A stretch of DNA of 51,070 nucleotides from Amycolatopsis taiwanensis DSM 45107 (GCF_000519205.1 NZ_JAFB01000022.1:159372-210441); one strand, 5' to 3'. Shown: positions 43,399 to 51,070, counted from the stretch's first letter. The notes: a model not told the origin generated them from the letters alone. Numbers and translations are program-made.

Positions 43399-44454
43399 CT
43401 ACAGTCCGAAACTCGCACCCCACGCGATGATGACCGCGAGCGGTGCCGTGATGAGCCGGCTGATCAGCACGGCAGGAGTGCCGACGGCGACCGTCTCGGG
43501 TTTCGCCTCACCCAGCGCCAGACCGACCGGGATGAAGTCACAGCCGACCTGGCCGTTGATCGCGAACAACGTCGGCAGCGCGTACTGCACGGGCAGCGCC
43601 CCGATCGCGATCTGGCTACCCATCAGCGTGCCGACCACCTGCGCGATGGCCGCGCCCGGGCCGAGGATGGGGGACAGGAACGGCAACGACACCACCAGTG
43701 AGATCACGATCAACCCCAGGGGGTTGCTCGCGATGGGCGAGAGCACGTTGGCGATGCCCCGCGCGATCCCGGTGTAGTTCACGATGCCCAGCAGCAGGCT
43801 GACGTAGGCCATGAACGGAAGGATCGTTTTCAGGGTCAGGTCGACGGTCTGCCGTCCGGCGGCGAGCATCGTGTTCACGAAGGCGCCGACACCGGAGCCG
43901 AACTTCACGAACACCCCGGACACGGAGTCGAACATCCGCCCGAACCCGGTCGACTGGCCGCCGGTCACCGTCGCGGCCACCTCCCGGGCCGACGGGCGCT
44001 CGGCACGCGGCGGCACCTTCGGCGCCTCGGTGCCGGCTGTGGTGTCGGTCTCAGCGTCGTTCGCAGTGTCGCTTTCGGACTCTGTGACTTGTTGCACACC
44101 GACCGCCGAGACGAACAGCTCCTCGGTGATGAACTTGGCCAGCGGACCGCCCGGTGCGCCGGGGTAGACGTCCACCGTCGGGATTCCCTTGCGCGGGTAG
44201 ACCCCGATCCGCGCCGTGCCGCCACAGTTGATGACCGCGGCCACCACCTCGTCGTCGGGCACCGTGGTCCGGAATCCGTCGATCGCCTCGGCGCCGGTCA
44301 GCTCGGCGATCCTGGCCGCGACCGGGTGGATGCCGCCGCCGGTCACCGACAGCACCTTGGCGCGCTTGCCATCGCACCGCAGCAGCAGGCCCTTGCCCCA
44401 GCCGCCCTCGCCGGGGCGGACGAACACCGCGCGGGAAACGTCGGTCTCGGTCAT
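43399..44454 (-). CDS. PTS EIIBC, glucitol/sorbitol family (SrlE-like)
   Basis: 351 aa from ATG 44454, which overlaps the EIIC stop (ATGA). The N-terminal IIB domain (about 1-110) begins with EGGWGKGLLL and carries the probable phosphocysteine in INCGGTARIGVYPRKGIPT. A charged linker (about 125-160) leads to an integral membrane domain with KTILPFMAYVSLLLGIVNYT, LGPGAAIAQVVGTLMGSQIA and LFAINGQVGCDFIPVGLALG, all typical of SrlE. It phosphorylates the polyol during uptake. The family is known for glucitol, but the associated genes here suggest another polyol. Confidence 0.92.
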   Translation of the reverse strand: MTETDVSRAVFVRPGEGGWGKGLLLRCDGKRAKVLSVTGGGIHPVAARIAELTGAEAIDGFRTTVPDDEVVAAVINCGGTARIGVYPRKGIPTVDVYPGAPGGPLAKFITEELFVSAVGVQQVTESESDTANDAETDTTAGTEAPKVPPRAERPSAREVAATVTGGQSTGFGRMFDSVSGVFVKFGSGVGAFVNTMLAAGRQTVDLTLKTILPFMAYVSLLLGIVNYTGIARGIANVLSPIASNPLGLIVISLVVSLPFLSPILGPGAAIAQVVGTLMGSQIAIGALPVQYALPTLFAINGQVGCDFIPVGLALGEAKPETVAVGTPAVLISRLITAPLAVIIAWGASFGL

Positions 44455-45086
44455 TTCGCACCCGCCTTGGCTGCCTCGAACTGCCGGTCGAAGTCGGCGA
44501 ACACCTCGGTCCGCCCGGTTCGCTTGATCATGAACGCGGTGATCCGCTCGGTGATCACGCCCCTGATGAAGATCACCACGATGCCGACCAGGAAGTACCG
44601 CAAGGCCAGGGGCACCGTGGACACCCCGAGCTGGGCCACTCCGCTCGACACGCCGAGCCACACGAACAGCTCACCGGCGTTGGCGTACGGGAAGAAAGTG
44701 GTCACCGGGTGCACGAACGACACCGCGGAGTCGTAGAACGCCGGCTTGTGCCGCTCGGGCAGGAACCTGCCGAACGAGTAGGCCATCGGGTTGGTCAGCA
44801 TCAGCACGGCGAGGATCGGCATGATCGTGTAGCGCGTGATCCACCACCGGGCCGACCACTGCACCGCCCTGGTCACGCGCTGCTCACCGATGAACGTGGT
44901 GAGCGCGTACATTGCGGTCAGCAGCACGACCAGCGTCGGCAGAATGCCGGTCACGAGGCTTACGAACTGCTCACCGGAGGCGGTGAACAGCCCAATGAAG
45001 TGGCTGCCGAGCCACTCCAGGACACCGAGGGGACCGGAGCTGGACCCGGTGTCCGCCTGCTGCGCCATTACAGCAAGCGCTTCCAT
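44451..45086 (-). CDS. PTS EIIC, glucitol/sorbitol family (SrlA-like)
   Basis: 211 aa from ATG 45086 with AGGAGGAAAAC directly upstream; the open frame to 45491 lies over the promoter and the opposite gene. It has five to six membrane segments with the family blocks NPMAYSFGRFLPERHKPAFY and DSAVSFVHPVTTFFPYANAG, then ELFVWLGVSSGVAQLG. It forms the translocation channel with the membrane part of EIIBC. It is the first gene of the minus-strand PTS operon. Confidence 0.92.
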   Translation of the reverse strand: MEALAVMAQQADTGSSSGPLGVLEWLGSHFIGLFTASGEQFVSLVTGILPTLVVLLTAMYALTTFIGEQRVTRAVQWSARWWITRYTIMPILAVLMLTNPMAYSFGRFLPERHKPAFYDSAVSFVHPVTTFFPYANAGELFVWLGVSSGVAQLGVSTVPLALRYFLVGIVVIFIRGVITERITAFMIKRTGRTEVFADFDRQFEAAKAGAK

Positions 45087-45123
45087 GTTTTCCTCCTTCT
45101 GGCCCCCCAGGACAGGACACATC

Positions 45124-45173
45124 TGCACGAATGTGCAATTGTTCTTCACGTTTGTCAGTGGTGTGTGTAACAT
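45124..45173. promoter_or_regulatory. Operator palindrome and promoter in the PTS divergent region
   Basis: TGCACGAATGTGCA (45124-45137) is a near-perfect palindrome of the same form as the three before the DRL gene. Directly after it, TTCACG (45145-45150) and TAACAT (45168-45173) are 17 bases apart and could drive the HPr gene on the plus strand. No clear promoter was found for the minus-strand EIIC gene. Confidence 0.6.
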
Positions 45174-45215
45174 GCCGATCCAGCGGCATACAACCCCCAA
45201 CAGCAAGGGAGCGAG

Positions 45216-45482
45216 ATGGCCGAGATCAGAGTCAAGATCGCGTCCGCGGTCGGCCTGCACGCCCGGCCGGCCAGCCAGTTCGTCAAGGCTGCCGCCCGCC
45301 ACGGCGCGCAGGTGTCGATCGGCAGGCCGGGTGCGGACCCGGTGGACGCTCGCAGCATGCTTTCCGTGCTGAGCCTGGCGATCGGGCATGGCGAGGAGGT
45401 AGTGCTGCGGGCCGAGGGTGATGGCGCAGACGCGGCCCTTGCGGAACTGTCCGAGCTCCTGGTGTCCACTTCGGACGACTGA
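45216..45482 (+). CDS. ptsH: PTS phosphocarrier protein HPr
   Basis: 88 aa. The active site is GLHARPASQFVK with the phosphorylated histidine H15. The regulatory-helix region reads ARSMLSVLSLAIGHGEEV with a serine at the HPr Ser-46 position. It carries phosphate from Enzyme I to EIIA. The RBS is AGGGAGCGAG. Its stop shares one base with the next start (TGATG). Confidence 0.95.
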   Translation: MAEIRVKIASAVGLHARPASQFVKAAARHGAQVSIGRPGADPVDARSMLSVLSLAIGHGEEVVLRAEGDGADAALAELSELLVSTSDD

Positions 45483-46441
45483 TGCCGCCACCTCGGGAGC
45501 AGCAGCTGCTCGTCAAGGCCGCCCGGCTCTACTACGAGGAAGGGCGGTCGCAGCACCAGATCGCCGACCGGCTCGGCGTGAGCCGGTCCAGCGTGTCCCG
45601 GATGCTGGCCGCGGCCCGGGAGCGCGGCATCGTGCAGATCCGGATCAACGATCCCGCCGGCCGGGACCTCGACCTGGAAGGCCGGCTCGCCGCCCGGTTC
45701 GGGCTGCGGGGCTGCCTGGTCGCGGAAAACCCCGCCGGCGAGCGGTCGCTTCCCCGCGTGGGCGAGCTCGGTGCACGCTGGCTCCTGGAGAACCTCCACT
45801 CGGGACAGCGGGTGGGCGTCTCCTGGGGGCAAACCGTGCAGGCGGTCGTGCGGCACGTCCCCGAAGAGAGCGCGCTCGACGTCGAGGTGCTACCCCTGGT
45901 CGGCGGGCTGTCCGCGGTCGACTCGGCGATCACCGGCGAGGAACTCGTCCGCGACCTCGCGGACCGGCTGGGCGGGCGGTTCCAGCGGCTGCACGCGCCC
46001 GCCCTGCTGACTTCCAAGGCCGGACGGGACATCCTGCTCGCCGAACCGTCCATTGGCGACACTTTGGAGCGCGCCCGCCGGGTGCACGTCGCCGTGGTCG
46101 GCATCGGCAGTTTCGGCCTTGGATCGTCCGCGGCGCTGGTGAAAGCCATGGAACTGTCACCGGACGAGTTCAGCAGGTTCCAGCTCGGCGGCCCGGTCGG
46201 TGACTGCTGCGCACGGTTCTTTGACCGGGCCGGCAAAGCCGTGCCCGGACCGGTGGACGACCGCGTGCTCAGCGTCTCGCTCGGCGATCTCGCGGGCATT
46301 CCCACCGTCGCCGGGGTGGCCTCCGGCACGGAAAAGGCGCCAGGCACGTTGGGCGCCTTGCGCTCGGGTGTGCTCGACGTACTGATCTGCGACCAGTCGC
46401 TGGCCGAAGCATTGCTGGACTTGGACAACAATTCGGACTGA
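45482..46441 (+). CDS. SorC/DeoR-type sugar-binding transcriptional regulator
   Basis: 319 aa. The N-terminal HTH is at about 10-55 (RLYYEEGRSQHQIADRLGVS, then RSSVSRMLAAARERGI). It is followed by a SorC-type sugar-phosphate-binding domain (GVSWGQTVQAVV, VHVAVVGIGSFGLG, TVAGVASGTEKAPGTLGALR). The family usually responds to a phosphorylated sugar or polyol and binds operators near its own gene. It sits between HPr and Enzyme I and is the obvious candidate to bind the four shared palindromes (inference). Confidence 0.9.
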   Translation: MPPPREQQLLVKAARLYYEEGRSQHQIADRLGVSRSSVSRMLAAARERGIVQIRINDPAGRDLDLEGRLAARFGLRGCLVAENPAGERSLPRVGELGARWLLENLHSGQRVGVSWGQTVQAVVRHVPEESALDVEVLPLVGGLSAVDSAITGEELVRDLADRLGGRFQRLHAPALLTSKAGRDILLAEPSIGDTLERARRVHVAVVGIGSFGLGSSAALVKAMELSPDEFSRFQLGGPVGDCCARFFDRAGKAVPGPVDDRVLSVSLGDLAGIPTVAGVASGTEKAPGTLGALRSGVLDVLICDQSLAEALLDLDNNSD

Positions 46442-46464
46442 GTACGACCAGAAAGGTGTGGAAC

Positions 46465-48072
46465 GTGGCGGAAACGAGGTTGTCCGGTGTCGCCGTCAGC
46501 CCGGGATGTGCCAGCGGGCCGGTGGTCCGGATCGCCGAGTCGCTCGGTGAGCCGCCGCGCAGCCCGAAACCGGCCGATCCCCAGGCGGAGGCGGCCCGCA
46601 TCGTGCCCGCCGCGCAGGCGGTGGCCGCGCGGCTGGAAGAACTGGCCGCGAAGGCCGACGGTGAGGCGGCGGACATCCTCCTGACCACGGCCGCGATGGC
46701 CGCGGACCCGGCCTTGGCCGTCGAAGCCGAACGGCTGGTCGTTGCCGAAGAGCTACCGGCCCCGCGCGCGATCTACGATTCCGCCGCGGGCTTCGCACGC
46801 AGCCTCGCCGCCGCGGGCGGCTACCTGGCCGAGCGGGTGCGCGACATCGAGGACGTCCGCGATCGCATCGTGGCCGAGCTGCTCGGCGTCGCACCGCCCG
46901 GAGTGCCGGAGCTGACGGCGCCCAGCGTGCTGGTCGCGCGTGATCTCGCCCCGGCGGACACCGCCGGACTCGATCCGGCCACGGTGCTCGCCCTGGTCAC
47001 CGAACAGGGCGGCCCGACCAGCCACACCGCCATCCTCGCGCGGGCACTCGGTATTCCTGCGGTCGTCGCGGTACGGGGGTTGCTCGCGCTCGACGCCGAC
47101 GCGCTGCTCGTCGACGGCGATACGGGCACCGTCGAACCCGCCGACCCGGCCTCGCCGGTCCGGGCCGCGGCCCGGACCGCGGCGGACTGGGACGGGGTGG
47201 GCACGACCTCGGACGGGCACCGGATCAAGGTCCTCGGCAACGTCGGTTCCGTGGCCGACGCACGCGCGGCCGCGGATGCCGGCGCCGAGGGCGTAGGGCT
47301 CTTTCGCACCGAGTTCTGCTATCTCGGCGCATCCGCCGAACCCACCGTGGCCGAGCAGCGGGCCGCCTACGCTGCTGTTCTGGCGCCATTCTCCGGAAAA
47401 CCCGTGACCGTGCGCACGCTCGACGCCGGTGCCGACAAGCCGCTGGCCTTCCTGGCGCAGGAGGCCGAACCGAACCCCGCGCTGGGTGTTCGGGGGCTGC
47501 GGATCGCCTTCGACCGGCCAGATGTCCTGGATCGGCAGCTCGAAGCCATCGCCGGGGCGGCCAAGGACTCCGGAGCGGACGTGGCGGTGATGGCGCCCAT
47601 GGTCGCAACCGCGGCGGAGGCGGCCTGGTTCGCCGATCGCGCCCGTGCGGCCGGAATTCGCCGGGCCGGAGTGATGATCGAGATCCCCGCGGCGGCGCTG
47701 GCCGCGCGGGAAATCCTTGCGGTGACGGACTTCGTCTCGGTCGGTACGAACGACCTCGCCCAGTACACCTTCGCCGCGGATCGTCAGCTCGGCGCGGTTG
47801 CCGCTCTCAACGACCCCTGGCAACCCGCCTTGTTGCGCTTGCTGCGCCTCGTCGGTGACGCCGCCGCGGACGCGGGCAAGCCCGCCGGTGTGTGCGGCGA
47901 AGCCGCTGCCGATCCCTTGCTCGCCCGTGTGCTCGCCGGTCTCGGCATGACCAGCCTGTCGATGAACGCGGCCGCGATCAGGGCGGTCGGTGCCGGCCTG
48001 GCCGAGTCCACAATGGACGAGTGCAAGGTGGCGGCGGAAGCGGCGCTGGCCGGTGACCGGCCCAGGCCTTAA
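46465..48072 (+). CDS. ptsI: PTS Enzyme I (phosphoenolpyruvate-protein phosphotransferase)
   Basis: 535 aa from GTG 46465 (GAAAGG 8 bases upstream), which gives the usual short N-terminus before LSGVAVSPGCASGPV; GTG 46456 is possible. The active-site histidine is H187 in GGPTSHTAILARALGIP. PEP-binding blocks are GLFRTEFCYL, GVMIEIPAAAL and VGTNDLAQYTFAADRQL; GVCGEAAADP holds the conserved C-terminal cysteine. It uses PEP to phosphorylate HPr. Placement inside the polyol locus gives the cluster a full private phosphorelay. Confidence 0.95.
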   Translation: MAETRLSGVAVSPGCASGPVVRIAESLGEPPRSPKPADPQAEAARIVPAAQAVAARLEELAAKADGEAADILLTTAAMAADPALAVEAERLVVAEELPAPRAIYDSAAGFARSLAAAGGYLAERVRDIEDVRDRIVAELLGVAPPGVPELTAPSVLVARDLAPADTAGLDPATVLALVTEQGGPTSHTAILARALGIPAVVAVRGLLALDADALLVDGDTGTVEPADPASPVRAAARTAADWDGVGTTSDGHRIKVLGNVGSVADARAAADAGAEGVGLFRTEFCYLGASAEPTVAEQRAAYAAVLAPFSGKPVTVRTLDAGADKPLAFLAQEAEPNPALGVRGLRIAFDRPDVLDRQLEAIAGAAKDSGADVAVMAPMVATAAEAAWFADRARAAGIRRAGVMIEIPAAALAAREILAVTDFVSVGTNDLAQYTFAADRQLGAVAALNDPWQPALLRLLRLVGDAAADAGKPAGVCGEAAADPLLARVLAGLGMTSLSMNAAAIRAVGAGLAESTMDECKVAAEAALAGDRPRP

Positions 48073-48126
48073 CCCGCTGTCGCCTCCGATGCCCAGGCTC
48101 CGGGTGGGTCTGGCTACAGTGGTCTG

Positions 48127-48651
48127 ATGCGCGAAACGACAGAAGAACTCAACCGGCTCCAGGCTTTGCTCGATGCGTCCCTTTCCCGCTCTACCACCCA
48201 CCTTCGCTCGATCGTCGCCGAACGCACGCTGACCGCGAAGCAGCTCACGGAGATCCTGACCGGCATGTGCACGCTTGCCCTGTCCACCGTGACGGCGAAG
48301 GGCGAACCGCGGATCAGCGGTGCGGACGGACATTTCCTGCACGGTGAATGGTATTTCGGCACGGCGCGCAGCGCCGCCAAGGCGCGCCATCTCGCCGCCC
48401 GCCCGGCCGCCAGCGTCGCGCACATGCGCGGCGAAGACCTGGGTGTGTTCACGCACGGCACGGTCGAGATTCTCAATCCCGAGGACGGCGAGCCGGCCGC
48501 GGACTGGCCAGACCTGTTGGCGTACTTCAAGGATTTCTACGGCGACGACGCCTTCGACTGGGACAACGACGTGGTTTTCTATCGGCTGCACCCGCACTGG
48601 ATGACCGTCTTCGCACCCGACGTCGCGAAGCTCACCGCCGAGCGCCCCTAG
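48127..48651 (+). CDS. Pyridoxamine 5'-phosphate oxidase-like protein
   Basis: 174 aa. A split-barrel flavin-binding fold is suggested by MCTLALSTVTAKGEPRISGA, GEWYFGTARSAAKARHLAAR and VFYRLHPHWMTVFAPD. Members of this actinomycete family bind FMN or coenzyme F420. TACAGT ends 6 bases before the ATG, so the mRNA may be leaderless. It appears monocistronic and unrelated to the PTS genes. Confidence 0.82.
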   Translation: MRETTEELNRLQALLDASLSRSTTHLRSIVAERTLTAKQLTEILTGMCTLALSTVTAKGEPRISGADGHFLHGEWYFGTARSAAKARHLAARPAASVAHMRGEDLGVFTHGTVEILNPEDGEPAADWPDLLAYFKDFYGDDAFDWDNDVVFYRLHPHWMTVFAPDVAKLTAERP

Positions 48652-48697
48652 CTCATGAGACGTCGTTACCTGCCTGAACAGGTGTAGAGCAGGACGG

Positions 48698-48739
48698 GCA
48701 AGCCGGATGACCGAAGTTCGAGGACGAACACCGGCTTGC
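48698..48739 (+). other. Two-level stem-loop in an intergenic region
   Basis: A 9-bp outer stem (GCAAGCCGG/CCGGCTTGC, 48698-48706 with 48731-48739) encloses a second perfect stem (GTTCG/CGAAC, 48716-48720 with 48725-48729, loop AGGA). It lies between the PNPOx-like and RidA genes. No T run follows, so it could be an RNA structure or a weak terminator. The rest of 48652-48885 shows nothing. Confidence 0.4.
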
Positions 48740-48885
48740 CTGCCGGGCTCCCGTTTGTTCGCCTCGGCGAAGGTGAAGGTGCCGCTGGCCCGGGTACGAT
48801 ATCCGCCGGATCCATGTGGTACCGGCGGCCGAGTACCTGCGCGGGTGTCGGTGCCCTACCGGCGGTTGGATGACATGCTCGGGGT

Positions 48886-49296
48886 ATGGCACCGGAGATC
48901 ATTCGCATCAACCCCGATCAGCTGCATGAGACCCCGGGTTATCACCACGTCACAATCGTCGAATCCGGCCGGACGGCCTACCTGGCCGGGCAGTGCCCGC
49001 TCGATGCCTCCGGCCGGCTGGTCGGTCCTGGAGATCTCACCGCACAGATCGACCAGGTCGTGTCGAACGCGCTGGCCGCTCTCGCCGCCGCCGGCGCCGA
49101 GCCGACCGACGTCGTCCGGTCGGTGATCTACGTGGTGAGCAACGACCAGAAGGTCTTGGCCGAGACGTGGCAACGGCTCACGGGCTCGGCCATCGGTCCG
49201 GCGTTCACGACGGCGAGCACGCTGCTGGGCGTCGCGCAACTCGGGTTCCCCGGCCAGCTGGTCGAAATCGACCTCACCGCCGCGCTCACGGGCTGA
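48886..49296 (+). CDS. RidA-family protein
   Basis: 136 aa. This is a YjgF/YER057c/UK114 fold: TAYLAGQCPLDASGRLVGPG, QIDQVVSNALAALAAAGAEP, DVVRSVIYVVSN and the C-terminal LLGVAQLGFPGQLVEIDLTA. RidA enzymes deaminate reactive enamines and imines. The arginine in VVRSVIYV sits where the catalytic arginine of RidA lies. It is shortly followed by insertion-sequence DNA. Confidence 0.88.
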   Translation: MAPEIIRINPDQLHETPGYHHVTIVESGRTAYLAGQCPLDASGRLVGPGDLTAQIDQVVSNALAALAAAGAEPTDVVRSVIYVVSNDQKVLAETWQRLTGSAIGPAFTTASTLLGVAQLGFPGQLVEIDLTAALTG

Positions 49297-49573
49297 CCTT
49301 CGCATATCGTGTCCTTATTGGACTGCGTGGTGAACGCGCTCCTAATTCGTGATCTGGGCAAGCTTGACCCGACGGCATCGACGAAGTGGGCTCTGATTCG
49401 GTGCGGTTATCAAGAAAGTGTCTTCTGGGCTGCAATAATCCGAACTGCCAATCGGGAAGTCCACGCGTTCGGACAGCGCGGAGACCTTGGCTGCTGCCCA
49501 AAAGTCAGCCTGGAAGTCGCATGAAACGCACCCATACGTGAATATGGCGGATTCAAGTGGTGAGTGCACCAGG
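49297..49573. other. Intergenic stretch without recognisable genes
   Basis: 277 bases of lower GC than the neighbours. Short frames on both strands lack RBS and coding bias. It borders an IS30 fragment and may be degraded mobile-element DNA; nothing else is supported. Confidence 0.4.
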
Positions 49574-49748
49574 TTAGGTTGGCGAGTCTAGCAAGAGGTT
49601 GTTGAAGGCTTCGGTGGGTTTGAGCCAGTCGAGCGTCTGTCGTGGACGGTTGTTCAGCTCGTCAGCGACCTTGTCGAGTTCTTGTTGGGTGTAGCCGGAT
49701 AGGTCCGTCCCTTTGGGGAAGTATTGACGCAAGAGGCCGTTGGTGCTT
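49574..49748 (-). pseudogene. 3' fragment of an IS30-family transposase
   Basis: The minus-strand frame ending at TAA (49576-49574) encodes [36 protein letters not shown] and DWLKPTEAF, the conserved C-terminus of IS30 transposases. It stops abruptly at about 49748, where the IS110-type gene ends. The 5' part is absent from the window. Confidence 0.85.
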
Positions 49749-50813
49749 CTATGTCAAATTGGCGGGCTGGTGGTGAGTGACGTGGTGTTGCCAGGCCGTG
49801 CGATCTGTGGTCATAGCTCGGTGGATCACGTCGATGAGGTGGCGTTGGAGGATGCGGCGGGCTCCCCGCGCGCCTTTGGCGGATTCGTGGCGAGCCAGGA
49901 GCGCCTGCGCGGGTGGGTGCCGGCGTTTCTGCACGATCGCGGCGGTGTAGAGCACGCTGTTGAGTCGCCGGTTGCCGCCGCGGTGCAGACGGTGGCGTTC
50001 GTTGTCGGCAGAGTAGACGGGGATCGGTGCGCAGCCGGTGTAGCGCGCTAGCTTGGCCGAGGTGGCGAACCGGGTGATGTCGCCAATCTCGCTGATCAAG
50101 ACCGCTGCCGAGTTATGGCTGATCCCGACGACTTCCAGCAGCGCGGGTGCCAAGGGGGTCACGAGTTGCTTGATCGCGGTATCGAGATCGTGGACTCGTT
50201 TGTTGATCTCGGCGATCTCGGTGATCATGCCGATCAACGCCTGACGGACGTGCGTCCGCAGCGACGCGGTGTTCACCAGCGCGGTCACCGCTTCCAGATT
50301 CCTGGCTCGGGCCAGGTCGCCGGGCGTGTGGTCGAGCCAGACGTGCAGTTGGGCCTTGAGCTGGTTGATCGCCATCGTACGACGCTTGATGAGATCTGTT
50401 CGGTAGTCGACCAGGACGCGCAGCTCGCGCACGCGCTCGTCGATGCGGTGCCGGTCCAAGCCGGGGTTGGCGATGGCGGCATGGGCTACCGCGGTGGCGT
50501 CGATCTGGTCGGATTTTGCTCCGGTGGCCGCGTGCAGCTTGCGGTGTGCGGCGGCCAGGCGAGTGGGAACCCAGACCACTTCGTGGCCGGCGAGCAGCAG
50601 TCCGTCGGCCAAGCGGCGGGCGAAACCCCGGCCGTCCTCAATGGCCCAGGTCACGGGGACTCCGTCCTCGATCGACCTGATCCACTTCAGAAGCACCGCG
50701 ATCAGGGACACGTCGTTGCTGACGGTCAGCGGCTTGCCGATACGCTTGCCGTCAGCGTTGACGGCCACCGCGACGTGGACGTGCTTGTGCGGATCGATAC
50801 CCACTGTCACCAT
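49749..50813 (-). CDS. IS110-family transposase (DEDD recombinase)
   Basis: 354 aa. The N-terminal RuvC-like domain has the DEDD set: D7 (VGIDPHKH), E59 (WAIEDG), D102 and D105 (KSDQIDATA). A helical linker follows. The C-terminal Tnp domain carries [20 protein letters not shown], then [18 protein letters not shown], with the likely catalytic serine in VYSADN, and [14 protein letters not shown]. Length is normal and the frame is intact, so the element may be active. Recombination in this family is guided by a noncoding bridge RNA (established). It has moved next to, or into, an IS30-type element. Confidence 0.92.
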   Translation of the reverse strand: MVTVGIDPHKHVHVAVAVNADGKRIGKPLTVSNDVSLIAVLLKWIRSIEDGVPVTWAIEDGRGFARRLADGLLLAGHEVVWVPTRLAAAHRKLHAATGAKSDQIDATAVAHAAIANPGLDRHRIDERVRELRVLVDYRTDLIKRRTMAINQLKAQLHVWLDHTPGDLARARNLEAVTALVNTASLRTHVRQALIGMITEIAEINKRVHDLDTAIKQLVTPLAPALLEVVGISHNSAAVLISEIGDITRFATSAKLARYTGCAPIPVYSADNERHRLHRGGNRRLNSVLYTAAIVQKRRHPPAQALLARHESAKGARGARRILQRHLIDVIHRAMTTDRTAWQHHVTHHQPANLT

Positions 50814-51070
50814 CAGTGCTTGCCCTCGTTGTCTGTTTTCGCTGATGACGGGACAGACGCGAGCGCCCTGGTCCGGGGACAGACCTAGTGCGAGTTGACG
50901 GCTCAGCAGGCTTCTATCAAGTCACTCCGGGCCAGGACGCTCACCCTGGGGCTGCTGTGGACAGATCAACGGAAGGCCCCTGGAGGCACGTGTTCTCAGA
51001 GTCACCCAACAACCCCACCGGTTCTTCCCCCGTCGAAGAAGATCCAGTGCCGCTCACTCTGCACTACTAG
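50814..51070 (-). ncRNA. Candidate bridge-RNA region upstream of the IS110 transposase
   Basis: In IS110-group elements the bridge RNA is encoded in the noncoding end upstream of the transposase gene (established). These 257 bases fit that place and contain no supported gene. Short stems such as CCAGG/CCTGG near 50935-50955 are visible. The RNA limits and loops cannot be drawn without structural comparison, so the location is approximate. Confidence 0.45.

Larger units (their letters stand above)
49749..51070 (-). mobile_element. IS110-family insertion sequence
   Basis: The element comprises the transposase gene and its upstream noncoding region. Its 3' boundary coincides with the IS30 fragment, within a few bases of the transposase stop codon. 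The left end is not defined and may lie before 51070 or outside the window. IS110 elements have no long terminal inverted repeats (established), and none is seen. Confidence 0.75.

Noticed and set aside
43399..45086. Simple sorbitol (glucitol) utilisation operon
   Set aside because: There is no sorbitol 6-phosphate dehydrogenase of the SDR type (SrlD) in the cluster; the associated enzymes are a DRL-type oxidoreductase and an E1/E2 complex instead.
48653..48892. 79-aa minus-strand ORF between the PNPOx-like and RidA genes
   Set aside because: No RBS, no coding bias and it spans the stem-loop; considered noncoding.

Overview
The window is about 51 kb of high-GC DNA that reads as an actinomycete chromosome, most likely a Pseudonocardiales organism such as Amycolatopsis (inference). 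The grounds are strong GC3 bias, many GTG starts, chains of ATGA/GTGA start-stop overlaps, a DUF222-HNH (13E12-type) gene, a STAND NB-ARC/TPR regulator, WXG-like small proteins and a Cmx-type exporter. No rRNA, tRNA or CRISPR array was seen.

Layout. 1-3.9 kb: a large protein with an enzyme-barrel-like N-terminus and a SUMF1-like C-terminus, then an ECF sigma factor coupled to a one-TM partner. 4-9.4 kb: a divergent peptide or N-acyl amino acid scavenging unit (M20 hydrolase, DUF3311 protein, sodium symporter, amidohydrolase) opposite a double Lrp/AsnC regulator. 9.4-13.3 kb: an exact-period 21-bp tandem repeat, an MBL hydrolase and two MFS exporters, one Cmx-like with a structured leader. 13.4-17.6 kb: a STAND regulator opposite three small genes, one carrying a WXG motif. 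17.6-21.2 kb: a class-III aminotransferase, a FAH-family enzyme and an AraC-type regulator. 21.1-32.5 kb: a glycan-utilisation locus (sensor-regulator, two amidohydrolase-fold proteins, heparinase II/III-like protein, Gfo/Idh/MocA oxidoreductase, ABC binding lipoprotein; on the other strand two permeases and a Tat-exported protein). 32.5-34.7 kb: decayed DNA with a frameshifted HNH gene, a partial asnB copy and orphan 3' fragments.

34.7-48.1 kb is the most interesting part. On the minus strand lie a DXR-like (DRL-type) oxidoreductase, E1alpha, E1beta and E2 of an acetoin/pyruvate-dehydrogenase-type complex, an IspD-family cytidylyltransferase, a zinc-ribbon protein and asnB. Next comes a complete glucitol-family PTS (GutM, EIIA, EIIBC, EIIC) opposite HPr, a SorC-type regulator and Enzyme I. 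A palindrome (TGCAC-N4-GTGCR) occurs three times before the DRL gene and once in the PTS divergent promoter region. I propose that these genes import and phosphorylate a branched polyol, perhaps 2-C-methyl-D-erythritol, oxidise it to 1-deoxy-D-xylulose 5-phosphate, and cleave that acyloin to acetyl-CoA plus glyceraldehyde 3-phosphate. The enzyme families are visible in the sequence; the substrate and the order of steps are inference.

48.1-51 kb: a PNPOx-like protein, a RidA-family protein, a truncated IS30-family transposase, and an IS110-family transposase inserted against it, with its noncoding left-end region running to the window edge.
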